In this document: piece after piece, positions 14,696 through 22,538 of the stretch | Layout: the number at the start of each line of letters is the position of its first letter | Numbering within the stretch: position 1 is the first letter of the stretch | NCBI GenBank assembly: GCA_031409875.1 | Contig: JANNYB010000042.1 | Span: 1 to 22,539 of the forward strand | DNA from: CALMEH01 sp031409875 | Lineage (GTDB): Bacteria; Acidobacteriota; Blastocatellia; Pyrinomonadales; Pyrinomonadaceae | Direction of reading: 5' to 3' | DNA length: 22,539 nt | Notes under the pieces: generated by a model | Seen by the model: the letters and a program-made list of their open reading frames with translations, nothing else | Told to the model about the DNA's origin: nothing | Database searches by the model: none | Translations under genes and position numbers: made by a program

Positions 14696-15937
14696 ATGAC
14701 AGCAGTAAAAGAAATGAGCAGTTTTGATGTAAATAAAGTTCGTGAAGATTTTCCCGTTTTATCGCAAAAGGTGAACGGAAAACCTCTTGTTTATTTGGAT
14801 AACGCGGCTTCTTCGCAGGTTTCTAATCTGGTGATTGAGCGTGGCGCGAAATATTTGGCGGAAGAACATTCAAATATTCATCGCGGCGTTCATTATTTGA
14901 GCCAACACGCGACGAACGCATATGAAGCGGCGCGTGAAAAGGTTAAGCGATTTATTAACGCCAAAGAAGCGAAGGAATGTATTTTCGTGCGCGGTTGCAC
15001 GGAAGGCGTGAATTTGGTGGCTTATTCTTACGGACGAAAGTTTATCGGCGAAGGCGACGAGATTATCTTGTCGCAGATGGAACATCACGCCAATATTATT
15101 CCGTGGCAGGTTTTGGCGGAAGAAAAAGGCGCGAAAATTCGGGTAATTCCGATGAACGAACGCGGCGAATTGATTATCGAAGAATACGAAAATATGTTGA
15201 ATGAACGGACGAAAATTGTTTCGATCATTCACGTTTCAAACGCTTTGGGAACGATCAATCCCGTGAAAGAAATGATTGCAACGGCGCATAAATTCGGCGT
15301 TCCGTTTTTTCTCGACGCGGCGCAGAGTGTTCCGCATTTTCCGGTTGACGTGCAGGATTTGGACTGCGATTTTATGACGTTTTCCGGTCATAAAATGTTT
15401 GCGCCAACCGGCAGCGGCGTTCTTTACGGCAAGAAAGAATTTCTTGATAAAATGCCACCTTATCAAACCGGCGGTTCGATGATTCGCACCGTAACTTTCG
15501 AGAAAACGACTTACGCGCCGATTCCCGAAAAGTTTGAAGCAGGAACGCCGGCGATTGCCGCAAACATCGGACTCGGTGCGGCGATTGACTACTTAAATTC
15601 GATTGATTTTGAAGCCGCCGCAAAATACGAACACGAACTTTTGAATTACGCGACCGAAAAATTATCAAGCATCGAAGGCGTTCGCATCATCGGCACAGCA
15701 AAGGAAAAAGCGTCGGTTTTGTCGTTCACCATCGAAAACGTCCATCCGCACGACATCGGCACAATCCTCGACCAACAAGGCATCGCCGTCCGCGCCGGAC
15801 ATCATTGCGCCCAACCCGTAATGCAATTTTTTGAAGTTCCCGCCACCGCTCGCGCTTCGTTCGCTTTTTACAACACACGCGAAGAAGTTGATAAATTAGC
15901 CGAAGCCGTGCAAAAGGTGATTGAGGTTTTTGCTTGA
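14696..15937 (+). CDS. sufS: Cysteine desulfurase SufS
   Basis: The 413-aa product is a group II cysteine desulfurase. It has the PLP-binding Lys in TFSGHKMFAPTGSG (Lys233), HANIIPW after Glu-His-His, and the active Cys in AVRAGHHCAQPVM (Cys371). The enzyme converts cysteine to alanine and passes the persulfide sulfur to the SufBCD scaffold, normally through SufE or SufU, neither of which is in this window. The ATG at 14696 is used because the longer frame begins inside the preceding gene. It is the last gene of the block and is followed by a strong hairpin. Confidence 0.96.
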   Translation: MTAVKEMSSFDVNKVREDFPVLSQKVNGKPLVYLDNAASSQVSNLVIERGAKYLAEEHSNIHRGVHYLSQHATNAYEAAREKVKRFINAKEAKECIFVRGCTEGVNLVAYSYGRKFIGEGDEIILSQMEHHANIIPWQVLAEEKGAKIRVIPMNERGELIIEEYENMLNERTKIVSIIHVSNALGTINPVKEMIATAHKFGVPFFLDAAQSVPHFPVDVQDLDCDFMTFSGHKMFAPTGSGVLYGKKEFLDKMPPYQTGGSMIRTVTFEKTTYAPIPEKFEAGTPAIAANIGLGAAIDYLNSIDFEAAAKYEHELLNYATEKLSSIEGVRIIGTAKEKASVLSFTIENVHPHDIGTILDQQGIAVRAGHHCAQPVMQFFEVPATARASFAFYNTREEVDKLAEAVQKVIEVFA

Positions 15938-15964
15938 TTATTGGTAGAAATTGAAGATTTTTTT

Positions 15965-16005
15965 AGATAAGGATACTTTTATCGCCAAAAGTATCCTTAT
16001 CTTTT
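15965..16005. terminator. Intrinsic terminator after sufS
   Basis: 15966-15980 and 15987-16001 are exact 15-bp inverted repeats (GATAAGGATACTTTT) around a 6-base loop, with one further A-T pair and a T-run on the right and a T-rich stretch on the left. It should end transcription of the suf block. An extra copy of the arm core (AGTATCCTTA) lies at about 16021-16030, just downstream. Confidence 0.85.
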
Positions 16006-16077
16006 ACACTTGATACTAGAGTATCCTTAAATGTTAAAATGTAGAAAATTTTGAGATAAAAGATTTTTCTGTAAAAA

Positions 16078-17715
16078 ATGATTTCCATGAGTAACAAAAG
16101 ATATTTGCAAACGCTTCTGATTTTAAGTCTTATTCTTTCTTTAATTAGCGTTTCGCCAAATTATATTATTGCTCAGAAAAAGACTGTCAGAAAACTCACG
16201 CCGCGTGAAATTGCCAAACAAACTTTGCCTTCTACGGTTTTGCTTGTAATGAACAATAGCATCACGAAAAAAGTAAAATCAGGAAGCGGCTTTTTTGTTG
16301 CTGAAGATATTGTTGCCACAAATTTTCATGTAATCAAAGAAACTACAGAAGGTTACGCAAAAATCTATGGTCAAAATAAAACTTATGAAATTTTAGGCAC
16401 AGTTGGAGTAGATGAAAAAAATGATTTGGCGTTGCTCAAAGTAAAAGGAATCAAAGGAAAACCGCTAAAGCTAAATTCAAATGATTCAATCGCAATCGGA
16501 GATGAAGTTTTCGCCGTTGGAAATCCCGAAGGATTGGAAGGAACATTTTCACAAGGTATTGTCAGCAGTATCAGAAAAACCGAAAAAACTAATTTTTTAC
16601 AAATAACCGCTTCAATATCTGCGGGCAGTAGCGGCGGCGCAATTCTCAATAACAAAGGAGAAGTTGTCGGCGTTGCGGTTGGCGCGATTGAAAGCGGTCA
16701 ATCTCTAAATTTTGCGATTCCAGTTTCACTTTTAAGAATTTTGTTTTCCTCCTCTAAATCTATTGTTTTACTAGGCAATACGGAATCGCTTAATTCAAAG
16801 TCAAAAGTTACTAAAAATACATACAATCAATTCAAGGCTTCTGATACGTTAAATGGAAACTTATTCAATAATGTAAAGTCTGTAAAAGAATATACTTCTC
16901 CAGTCGAAATGGAACTTGGTAAGATAAAGTTTGGAAAACCTACTGAAATTTTAATGACTGAATACGATTTAGATGGAAATATAAAATCTCGTAGTTTCAT
17001 TAGGTCTGCTTTATACGCAAAAGATTCGTATTTAGATGATTATGTTCCCGGCGTGAAACCTGATTATGATAATTCCACTACGACCTTTAGACACGAATAT
17101 AATTATGATTATGTAAATAAAACGGTAACTATAAAATATTATGCTAGTGGCGGAAATGAATATAAAGGTTTGACAATCATCAGATATGCAAATAATGAGA
17201 TTATAGAGCGAATCAATTACGATTTAAATAAAAAGCTGGTTTCAAAAATAGTTCTACTAAATGATAAAAGCAAAGAAAGTGTTGAGATTGAATTTAGTGA
17301 TGATGGGCAAGAGTGTAAAAGAAAAGAAACTGTTTCATACATCAATGAGAAAAATGAAAAGGTTTTTGATGTTAAGTTCAAAGGTAATGGCTGTTATGTA
17401 GGTAGCAACTATGTAGAAGTAGTAAACCAAACAATAAATAAAATAGAAATACAAAAAACCTTTCTAGACAAAGCGAATAATCCTTATATTGTAATTACGA
17501 AAATTCTCGACAATCGAACAAAATTGACCAATCGAGCGACAATAGTTCAAAAGGAAAAAGATTCGTTAATGCCCTATCAAGAGTTCAAATATGAATATCA
17601 ATTTGATTCAAAAGGTAATTGGATAAAAAGGTTAGCTTATGAGCTAAGAAGTGAGAATAGTGAAACGTATTTTGAGCCGTTTAATATTATAGAAAGAGAA
17701 ATTACCTATTATTAA
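16078..17715 (+). CDS. Secreted trypsin-like (S1C/HtrA-type) serine protease with unknown C-terminal region
   Basis: The 545-aa product has a signal peptide (hydrophobic residues about 10-32), then a protease domain with the triad His84 (TNFHVIKE), Asp116 (EKNDLALLKV) and Ser185 (SAGSSGGAIL), and VFAVGNPEGLEGTFSQG typical of HtrA-like enzymes. No PDZ domain follows; instead residues 230-545 are Asn/Lys-rich, with patterns such as KEYDLDGNIKSRSF and KGNWIKRLAYE resembling YD/RHS-like beta strands, but no family is clear. The gene is noticeably AT-richer than the suf genes. It probably acts in the periplasm or outside. The ATG at 16087 is a possible alternative start. Confidence 0.85.
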   Translation: MISMSNKRYLQTLLILSLILSLISVSPNYIIAQKKTVRKLTPREIAKQTLPSTVLLVMNNSITKKVKSGSGFFVAEDIVATNFHVIKETTEGYAKIYGQNKTYEILGTVGVDEKNDLALLKVKGIKGKPLKLNSNDSIAIGDEVFAVGNPEGLEGTFSQGIVSSIRKTEKTNFLQITASISAGSSGGAILNNKGEVVGVAVGAIESGQSLNFAIPVSLLRILFSSSKSIVLLGNTESLNSKSKVTKNTYNQFKASDTLNGNLFNNVKSVKEYTSPVEMELGKIKFGKPTEILMTEYDLDGNIKSRSFIRSALYAKDSYLDDYVPGVKPDYDNSTTTFRHEYNYDYVNKTVTIKYYASGGNEYKGLTIIRYANNEIIERINYDLNKKLVSKIVLLNDKSKESVEIEFSDDGQECKRKETVSYINEKNEKVFDVKFKGNGCYVGSNYVEVVNQTINKIEIQKTFLDKANNPYIVITKILDNRTKLTNRATIVQKEKDSLMPYQEFKYEYQFDSKGNWIKRLAYELRSENSETYFEPFNIIEREITYY

Positions 17716-17797
17716 AAAGTAAAAAATATGCAGCAAACTCGGCTTTAAGTTGGCGAAAATAGATTTACGATTTTGATTGAGCCGAGACTGAATAGAT

Positions 17798-18217
17798 ATG
17801 AACCAAGAAGATTTTCAGAAACGCGATGAAATAATTTTCGATAAAGTTGTTGAGTGGGAGAATCGTAAATTTCCGCCCGGCGTTTGCGAACGGTTTGAAG
17901 AACTTGATGTGGAAGGAATTAGAAAACTTCTCGCGCTCGGATTTATGAAATTATCGCAGACGATGAACGCGACTCCGACTGTCGAATCCTTTTTGAATTT
18001 TGCAGACGAAATGAAGCGTAAAGATTTTACGTTTTATTTTGAAGGATTCGCTTTCGATCCGCGTTCCGACCAAGCCGAAGAAGTTTGTTTGGAAGGAATT
18101 TACCGACAAGGCGATTATCCGGCGGAAATCGGATTGGCGTTCGCAAAATTCGTGAGCCGATATTCACCTGACGAATTTATAATTGAAGATAATTTATTAC
18201 GGGCTTGGTGGGACTAG
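17798..18217 (+). CDS. Hypothetical protein, unknown function
   Basis: I do not recognise this 139-aa protein. It has no signal peptide, membrane segment or Cys pair. It is acidic, and the order is an N-terminal helix (FQKRDEIIFDKVVEWENRKF), then a helix-rich middle (IRKLLALGFMKLSQTMNATPTVESFLNFADEMKR), then alternating strands ending DNLLRAWWD. The pattern is consistent with a small cytosolic domain of the SMI1/KNR4 or immunity-protein sort, but no diagnostic motif supports that. It precedes the cupin gene by 11 bases and so is probably cotranscribed with it. Confidence 0.6.
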   Translation: MNQEDFQKRDEIIFDKVVEWENRKFPPGVCERFEELDVEGIRKLLALGFMKLSQTMNATPTVESFLNFADEMKRKDFTFYFEGFAFDPRSDQAEEVCLEGIYRQGDYPAEIGLAFAKFVSRYSPDEFIIEDNLLRAWWD

Positions 18218-18228
18218 CTTGAAATTCA

Positions 18229-18591
18229 ATGAAGAAAGTTAATTTATCGGAAAAATTTGCGTTGATAAATGAGCATTGGCGACCGAAAGTTGTTGGGGAA
18301 CTCAATGGTCAGGAAGTCAAAATCGTTAAATTTGTCGGCGAATTTCCGTGGCATCATCACGAACACGAAGACGAAATGTTTATGGCGATGAAGGGAAATT
18401 TTCGGATTGAATTTCGTGATAAAACGGTTGAAATTGTGGAAGGTGAATTTGTTATTGTGCCGCGTGGCGTTGAGCATCGTCCGGTTGCCGACGAGGAAGT
18501 TGAAGTTTTGTTGTTTGAGCCGAAAAATGTATTAAATACGGGAAATGTTGAGGACGCGCAATTTACTGCGCCGATTGGCGATAAAGTTTGA
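18229..18591 (+). CDS. Cupin-domain protein
   Basis: The 120-aa protein has both cupin motifs: WHHHEHEDEMFMAMKG (metal-binding His and Glu) and IVPRGVEHRPVADEEVEVLLFEP. It is a single-domain cupin that should bind one divalent metal through these residues. Such proteins range from enzymes to sensors, and the substrate cannot be inferred. Its stop codon lies 2 bases before the ATG of the next gene, so the two are likely translated together. Confidence 0.9.
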   Translation: MKKVNLSEKFALINEHWRPKVVGELNGQEVKIVKFVGEFPWHHHEHEDEMFMAMKGNFRIEFRDKTVEIVEGEFVIVPRGVEHRPVADEEVEVLLFEPKNVLNTGNVEDAQFTAPIGDKV

Positions 18592-18593
18592 TT

Positions 18594-19697
18594 ATGCGGA
18601 GTGCTTTCAGGAAAATTTCGTTTGTTTTGGCGGTTGTTTTATTGCTCAATTTCAATATTTTTACCCAACAAAAGAAGACGGAAATTGTTAATCCCGAAGT
18701 TTTTGAACTCGTTCAGATTGTCTATTCTTTGACCGAATTTTCTAAAACAGATGCGAATCTGACAAATAAATCGAGCAAATATTTTGCCGAAGTTCAGACG
18801 CATTTTGCCCTGCAAGCCAATCATCCGATAGTTTTAAAACTCAACGAAGCCGTCAAAAAAGACTACACAACTTACATTTCAAATCGTAATTACGCGCTCA
18901 ATTTCTCGTTTGAAAACAACAAGTTAAAAGAATCCGAAGTTGTGCCGCCATTGATTAAATTTCAAGCAAAAGTTCTCGGCGATGTGTTTGCGGATTTGAG
19001 TTTGTGGGAAGATTTCGCCGAAAAATCAAAGTTCCGCGAGTTTTACGCCAAAAACCAAAAGTTTTATCAAACAACAATCGCCGAAACCGAGAAAAATCTG
19101 CCGTTGGAAAAAATTCAAACTTGGCTCGAACGCGAATTTCCCGAACGCTACGACCGTTATAAAATCGTCATTTCACCGCTTATCGGCGGCACACATTCGA
19201 CTTTTCGAGCAAATTTTCAAGGCTTAAATCAATGTTTTATGTTCGTTTCGGACACAAGCAACTACGACGCGAAAAAGTTCACGCCGAAACAGATTGAAGG
19301 ACTTTATACGGGCGTAGTTTTTACCGAAATTGACCATAATTACAACAATCCTGTTTCGGCAAAACTGACAAAAGAAATCGAAACGGCGATGTCAGACACA
19401 GCAAAATGGTCAAACGGCGCGGAAGCAAAATCGGGTTTTTATAAATCTGCGTTGAAAATTTTCGATGAATACACTACGCACAGCATTTATTTGTTGTATA
19501 TTCACGACAATTTTTCTGCCAAAGATTACGAATTTATCCGCGACCGCAAAATTTCTCAAATGACAGAACGGCGCGGTTTTGTTAAATTCAAAGAGTTTCA
19601 CGAAGAGTTTTTGCGGCTTTATAAATCGAAAAAACAAGGCGAAAAAATCGCCGATTTGTATTCGCAAATTATTGATTGGACGGCTAAAGAAAAATAA
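18594..19697 (+). CDS. DUF4932-like secreted protein
   Basis: The 367-aa product starts at the ATG at 18594 (two codons after a TTG at 18588) and has a signal peptide, MRSAFRKISFVLAVVLLLNFNIFTQQ. Further on it contains VISPLIGGTHSTFRANFQGLNQCFMFV and then TGVVFTEIDHNYNNPVSAKL; the TEIDH segment looks like a relaxed metallopeptidase HExxH-type site and, with the His ahead, suggests a zinc-binding fold like that of DUF4932 proteins. That family name is a probable match from memory. Catalytic activity is not proven for these proteins. A bidirectional terminator follows. Confidence 0.75.
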   Translation: MRSAFRKISFVLAVVLLLNFNIFTQQKKTEIVNPEVFELVQIVYSLTEFSKTDANLTNKSSKYFAEVQTHFALQANHPIVLKLNEAVKKDYTTYISNRNYALNFSFENNKLKESEVVPPLIKFQAKVLGDVFADLSLWEDFAEKSKFREFYAKNQKFYQTTIAETEKNLPLEKIQTWLEREFPERYDRYKIVISPLIGGTHSTFRANFQGLNQCFMFVSDTSNYDAKKFTPKQIEGLYTGVVFTEIDHNYNNPVSAKLTKEIETAMSDTAKWSNGAEAKSGFYKSALKIFDEYTTHSIYLLYIHDNFSAKDYEFIRDRKISQMTERRGFVKFKEFHEEFLRLYKSKKQGEKIADLYSQIIDWTAKEK

Positions 19698-19720
19698 CGT
19701 ATTTGAAAAGTTTAAAGTCA

Positions 19721-19752
19721 AAAAAAGCCATCGGAAATGACGGCTTTTTTTT
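19721..19752. terminator. Bidirectional intrinsic terminator
   Basis: The arms AAAAAAGCCATC and GACGGCTTTTTT pair with one mismatch (a G-U wobble on the minus strand) around a short loop, with A- and T-runs on both sides. It ends the DUF4932-like gene on the plus strand and the tRNA transcript on the minus strand. Confidence 0.8.
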
Positions 19753-19767
19753 ACATTTAAATTTTAA

Positions 19768-19849
<82 letters not shown>

Positions 19850-19924
19850 TAGATTTGGGATTGCTGATTTCAGACTAAGAATTAAAAAATTCCGCATCCG
19901 AACTCCCAAATCCAAAAATTGAAC

Positions 19925-20000
19925 TGGTGGGCAGGAAGGGACTCGAACCCCTAACTTCCTCCTTGTAAGGGAGGCTGTCTACCAATTGACATACATGCCC
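19925..20000 (-). tRNA. tRNA-Val (anticodon TAC)
   Basis: The minus strand gives a 76-nt tRNA: anticodon stem CCTCC/GGAGG around CTTACAA (anticodon TAC at 19965-19967), T arm AGGGG TTCGAGT CCCTT, D stem TGTC/GACA, discriminator A and encoded CCA. The acceptor GGGCATG pairs with CCTGCCC except at position 6-67 (U-C), and position 10 is U instead of the usual G. A73 and the A35-C36 anticodon bases support valine. It is transcribed ahead of tRNA-Asp. Confidence 0.9.
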
Positions 20001-20050
20001 TCAAAAAAAAATCAAAAATCTACTCGCGCAAGAAATAAGCGCGAATTGCA

Positions 20051-20080
20051 ATACTACGAAAAATTTGCCTCAAATGTCAA
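20051..20080 (-). promoter_or_regulatory. Promoter of the tRNA-Val/tRNA-Asp unit
   Basis: On the minus strand TTGACA (20075-20080, consensus) and TAGTAT (20051-20056) are separated by 18 bases, about 50 bases before the mature tRNA-Val. A GC-rich discriminator region (CGCGC) follows, as in many tRNA promoters. The promoter lies just outside the 3' end of the next leftward gene. Confidence 0.6.
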
Positions 20081-20091
20081 GCAAACTGAAA

Positions 20092-21087
20092 TCATTTTTT
20101 TAATACCGGCTTTTGTGTTTGGCTCGCTTCCGCGTCATACAATAAAACCGTGCCGCCGAAACCGACAATCCAGCCTTTTTTGCCGTTGAAGAAGATTTTT
20201 TCAAATTTATGTTTAATCTTTGATTCCTTCAAAATCCAATTATTTCCCGCCGAATTCGTGTAAAGCACCGTGCCTTCGTCGCCGATTGCCCAGCCTTTGT
20301 TTTGGCTTGTGAAAGCGATGTCGTTCAAGTTTTGGGCAACGCCGGATTTTTGTTCGCGCCACGTTTTTCCGCCGTTTGTGGTTTGGAAAATTTTGCCTTG
20401 TGTTCCGGCTGTCCAACCGTTTTTTGTGTCGAGAAAGAAAACGGAATTGAATTTTGCCGTCGGATTTTCAAAGATGCTCGAAGGTTTCCACGTTTCGCCT
20501 GCGTCTTCAGTAAAAAAAATGCTGCCGCTTGCGCCGACGATTACGCCGTTTTTCGCGTCGGAAAAAGTTCCGTCAAGTAATAGAAATTTAGCGGGTGAAG
20601 CCTTCCGTTTCCATTTTTCTTCCGCTTCGCGCAAGGCGTAGAACGCCCCCGATTCGCCGATGGCAAAGCCTTGTTTTTCGGAGTTGAAAAAGAGTTTGAC
20701 GAGGCGTTCGCGTTTGATGTCCGGGAATTCGATTTTTTCCCAATCTATGCCGCCGTTCGTGGTTTTCAAGATATACGACGAAGCGTTTGCGCCGCGATTG
20801 AAAATGTTTCTTTCGCACAAAAGCCAGCCTGTAAATTCATCGGAAAAATAGACTTGGCGAATGTTATCGTCGGTTGAAATATCTTCTTTTTTCCAGTTTT
20901 TTCCGCCGTCATTTGTGGCAAACAAAGTTCCATTACTGCCCGCAATCCAGCCCGTTTGTTCATTGACGAAATAAACATCGTGAAGCCACGAGAGCGTGTT
21001 CAGATTTTGTTTTAACCAATCAGCCCGCGCCGTCTGAAAACAAACGAAACAGAGCAAAACGGCAATAATTGTTTTAAATTTAGTCAT
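20092..21087 (-). CDS. YCF48/BNR-type beta-propeller, secreted
   Basis: The 331-aa product has a signal peptide (TKFKTIIAVLLCFVCFQTARA) and about seven blades with the recurring pattern GWxxGxxGxxxxTxDGGxxW: GWIAGSNGTLFATNDGGKNW, ILKTTNGGIDW, GVIVGASGSIFFTEDAGETW, GWTAGTQGKIFQTTNGGKTW, GWAIGDEGTVLYTNSAGNNW. This is the YCF48/BNR (Asp-box) propeller, first known from a photosystem II assembly factor, but in non-photosynthetic bacteria it is a widespread exported protein of unknown role. The ATG at 21087 is used. It lies 22 bases after the polysaccharide export gene in the direction of transcription and is probably cotranscribed. Confidence 0.9.
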   Translation of the reverse strand: MTKFKTIIAVLLCFVCFQTARADWLKQNLNTLSWLHDVYFVNEQTGWIAGSNGTLFATNDGGKNWKKEDISTDDNIRQVYFSDEFTGWLLCERNIFNRGANASSYILKTTNGGIDWEKIEFPDIKRERLVKLFFNSEKQGFAIGESGAFYALREAEEKWKRKASPAKFLLLDGTFSDAKNGVIVGASGSIFFTEDAGETWKPSSIFENPTAKFNSVFFLDTKNGWTAGTQGKIFQTTNGGKTWREQKSGVAQNLNDIAFTSQNKGWAIGDEGTVLYTNSAGNNWILKESKIKHKFEKIFFNGKKGWIVGFGGTVLLYDAEASQTQKPVLKK

Positions 21088-21108
21088 CAAAAACCCAATC
21101 GCAAATTT

Positions 21109-21921
21109 TTATAACGGACTTCCGAACAGCAAACGAACCGCACTTACTTTGCCAAGCACGTCAAATAATTTACTCCAAGTAAAGCCTTTATCACCGACAA
21201 AAACTTGGTCGCCCGGATTCAAATAAATCATCGGGATTTTGCCGCGTTCCATTTCGATATAATTTACATCTTTGCGAGCCAGATTGCCTTGAGCATCAAA
21301 ATAAACAATCGCAATTTTCTTCTTGTCGCCACCTTTGGCAATTCCGCCGGCTTCGGTCAGAGCCTCAAAAAGGCTGACTTTTCTGTCTAAAACTCGAATT
21401 CCCGGGGCAACGACTCTGCCCATCACGCTGTAACGTGCGGACATTGCTTTTTCGAGCGTTACGGTAACTTTCGGTTCGATAATGTATTCGTCGAGTTTCT
21501 TTTCGATCTCCAATGCGACTTCTTCAACGGTTTTGCCGCCGACCAGAATGCCTTCACGGATTAACGGATAGGAAAGCCGCGCCGTCGGCGGCACGGTTTT
21601 GCTGTTCAAGCAGTAATCGGGACATTGACCGAAAACTTCGACAGAGATAATGTCATTCGGTCCGAGCCGATACTCTTTTAGATAATTTTCGTAATAATTT
21701 ACGACCTGTTTTTCGTCGTCCGCGTTGTCGGTCTGCGGTTTATTGGTTTCGGTTTTAGTTTCGGTTTGCGTCGGTTTCTCTTCGGTTTTATTTTCCGTAG
21801 TTGCCACGCGATCACGGGTTTTTGTGTCAGTCTGCGGATTTTCGGTTTGTGCCGAAACCGAAAAAATTGCGCCGAACGCCAAAACTAATAAACTGCTCAG
21901 AAATAATTTTACTGCTTTCAT
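21109..21921 (-). CDS. Polysaccharide export protein (Wza-like)
   Basis: The 270-aa product has a signal peptide (to about Ala24), then a Thr/Glu/Lys-rich linker (about 25-70), then a polysaccharide export domain (about 84-158, YRLGPNDIISVEVFG and VGGKTVEEVALEIEKKL) and an SLBB-type domain (about 165-243, SVMGRVVAPGIRVLDRKVSLFEALTEAGG). Such proteins line the outer-membrane exit for capsule or exopolysaccharide. There is no lipobox Cys, so it is not a standard Wza lipoprotein, and it is shorter than E. coli Wza. It follows the sugar transferase gene, suggesting an exopolysaccharide locus that continues beyond the window. Confidence 0.9.
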   Translation of the reverse strand: MKAVKLFLSSLLVLAFGAIFSVSAQTENPQTDTKTRDRVATTENKTEEKPTQTETKTETNKPQTDNADDEKQVVNYYENYLKEYRLGPNDIISVEVFGQCPDYCLNSKTVPPTARLSYPLIREGILVGGKTVEEVALEIEKKLDEYIIEPKVTVTLEKAMSARYSVMGRVVAPGIRVLDRKVSLFEALTEAGGIAKGGDKKKIAIVYFDAQGNLARKDVNYIEMERGKIPMIYLNPGDQVFVGDKGFTWSKLFDVLGKVSAVRLLFGSPL

Positions 21922-21966
21922 CTTTTTCTATCTCCGTCTTTCGGATAAAACGACTATCCGGTTAAA

Positions 21967-22122
21967 AATTCCAAATTCCAAATTCCAAATTCCAGATTCC
22001 AAATTCCAGATTTCAGATTCCAGATTCCAGATTCCAAATTCCAGATTCCAAATTCCAGATTTCAGATTTCAGATTCCAGATTTTGGCTTCCAATTTGAAA
22101 TCTGGAATTTGGAATTTGGAAT
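21967..22122. repeat. Heptamer array with inverted terminal part
   Basis: From about 21967 to 22081 there are roughly 16 near-continuous 7-bp units of the types AAATTCC, AGATTCC and AGATTTC. The inverted stretch 22101-22122 is the exact complement of 21975-21996 (22 bp) and can fold back on the array. The end of the inverted arm touches the sugar transferase stop codon. The array fills the gap between that gene and the polysaccharide export gene. Confidence 0.85.
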
Positions 22123-22538
22123 CACCTTCCGCCTTTTCCAAAAAGCACGGTTTTCACCGTTTCAAAAATAATTACCAAATCAAGCGCAAGGCTTTGATTT
22201 TTGATGTAATAAAGCTCGTATTCGAGCTTTTGCCGTGCATCTTCGACTGATGCGCCGTAAGGATATTTTATTTGCGCCCAACCTGTCAAGCCCGGCGCGA
22301 CCAAGTGGCGATGTTCATAAAAAGGAATTTCTTCCGCCAATTGCGCGACAAAATGCGGACGTTCGGGGCGCGGTCCGACAAAGCTCATTTCGCCTTTAAT
22401 GATGTTCCAGAATTGCGGAATTTCATCAACGCGAATTTTGCGGATAATGCGTCCGATGATAGTTGTGCGATCATCGTCGGCGGTTGCCCAGACAGGTTTG
22501 CCGTCGGCTTCGGCATCGGTTCGCATTGAGCGAAATTT
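22122..22538 (-). CDS. Undecaprenyl-phosphate sugar transferase, C-terminal part (5' end outside window)
   Basis: The frame is open to the right edge, so only the C-terminal catalytic part is seen. It reads KFRSMRTDAE, then RIIRKIRVDEIPQFWNIIKGEMSFVGPRPERPHFV, and LVAPGLTGWAQIKYPYGASVEDARQKLEYELYYI, the signature of the bacterial sugar transferase family (WbaP/PglC/exopolysaccharide type), including the conserved DEIPQ, GPRP and PGLTGW. These enzymes put the first phosphosugar on undecaprenyl phosphate in the inner membrane to start exopolysaccharide synthesis. Any N-terminal membrane segments are outside the window, so the subtype is undecided. Confidence 0.93.
   Translation of the reverse strand, partial: KFRSMRTDAEADGKPVWATADDDRTTIIGRIIRKIRVDEIPQFWNIIKGEMSFVGPRPERPHFVAQLAEEIPFYEHRHLVAPGLTGWAQIKYPYGASVEDARQKLEYELYYIKNQSLALDLVIIFETVKTVLFGKGGR

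Noticed and set aside
14870..15232. A 120-codon minus-strand frame inside sufS
   Set aside because: It is fully antisense to conserved SufS sequence and has no start signal; it is a shadow of codon bias.
16010..16040. Promoter TTGATA/TAAAAT before the protease gene
   Set aside because: The 19-base spacing is too long for a confident call.
17738..17786. Inverted repeat CTCGGCT/AGCCGAG between the protease and the next gene
   Set aside because: Only 7 bp with a loop of about 35 bases and no T-run; too weak to call a terminator.
19853..19912. Short inverted repeat (GATTTGGGA) between the tRNA genes
   Set aside because: 9 bp only, in a processed spacer; could be a heptamer relic but cannot be supported.
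21967..22122. Possible CRISPR array
   Set aside because: Units are 7 bp with no spacers and no cas genes nearby.
21725..22171. A plus-strand open frame rich in FQIPDSKFQI repeats
   Set aside because: It is antisense to the export protein's linker and the heptamer array; the repetitive peptide only reflects 7-bp repeats.
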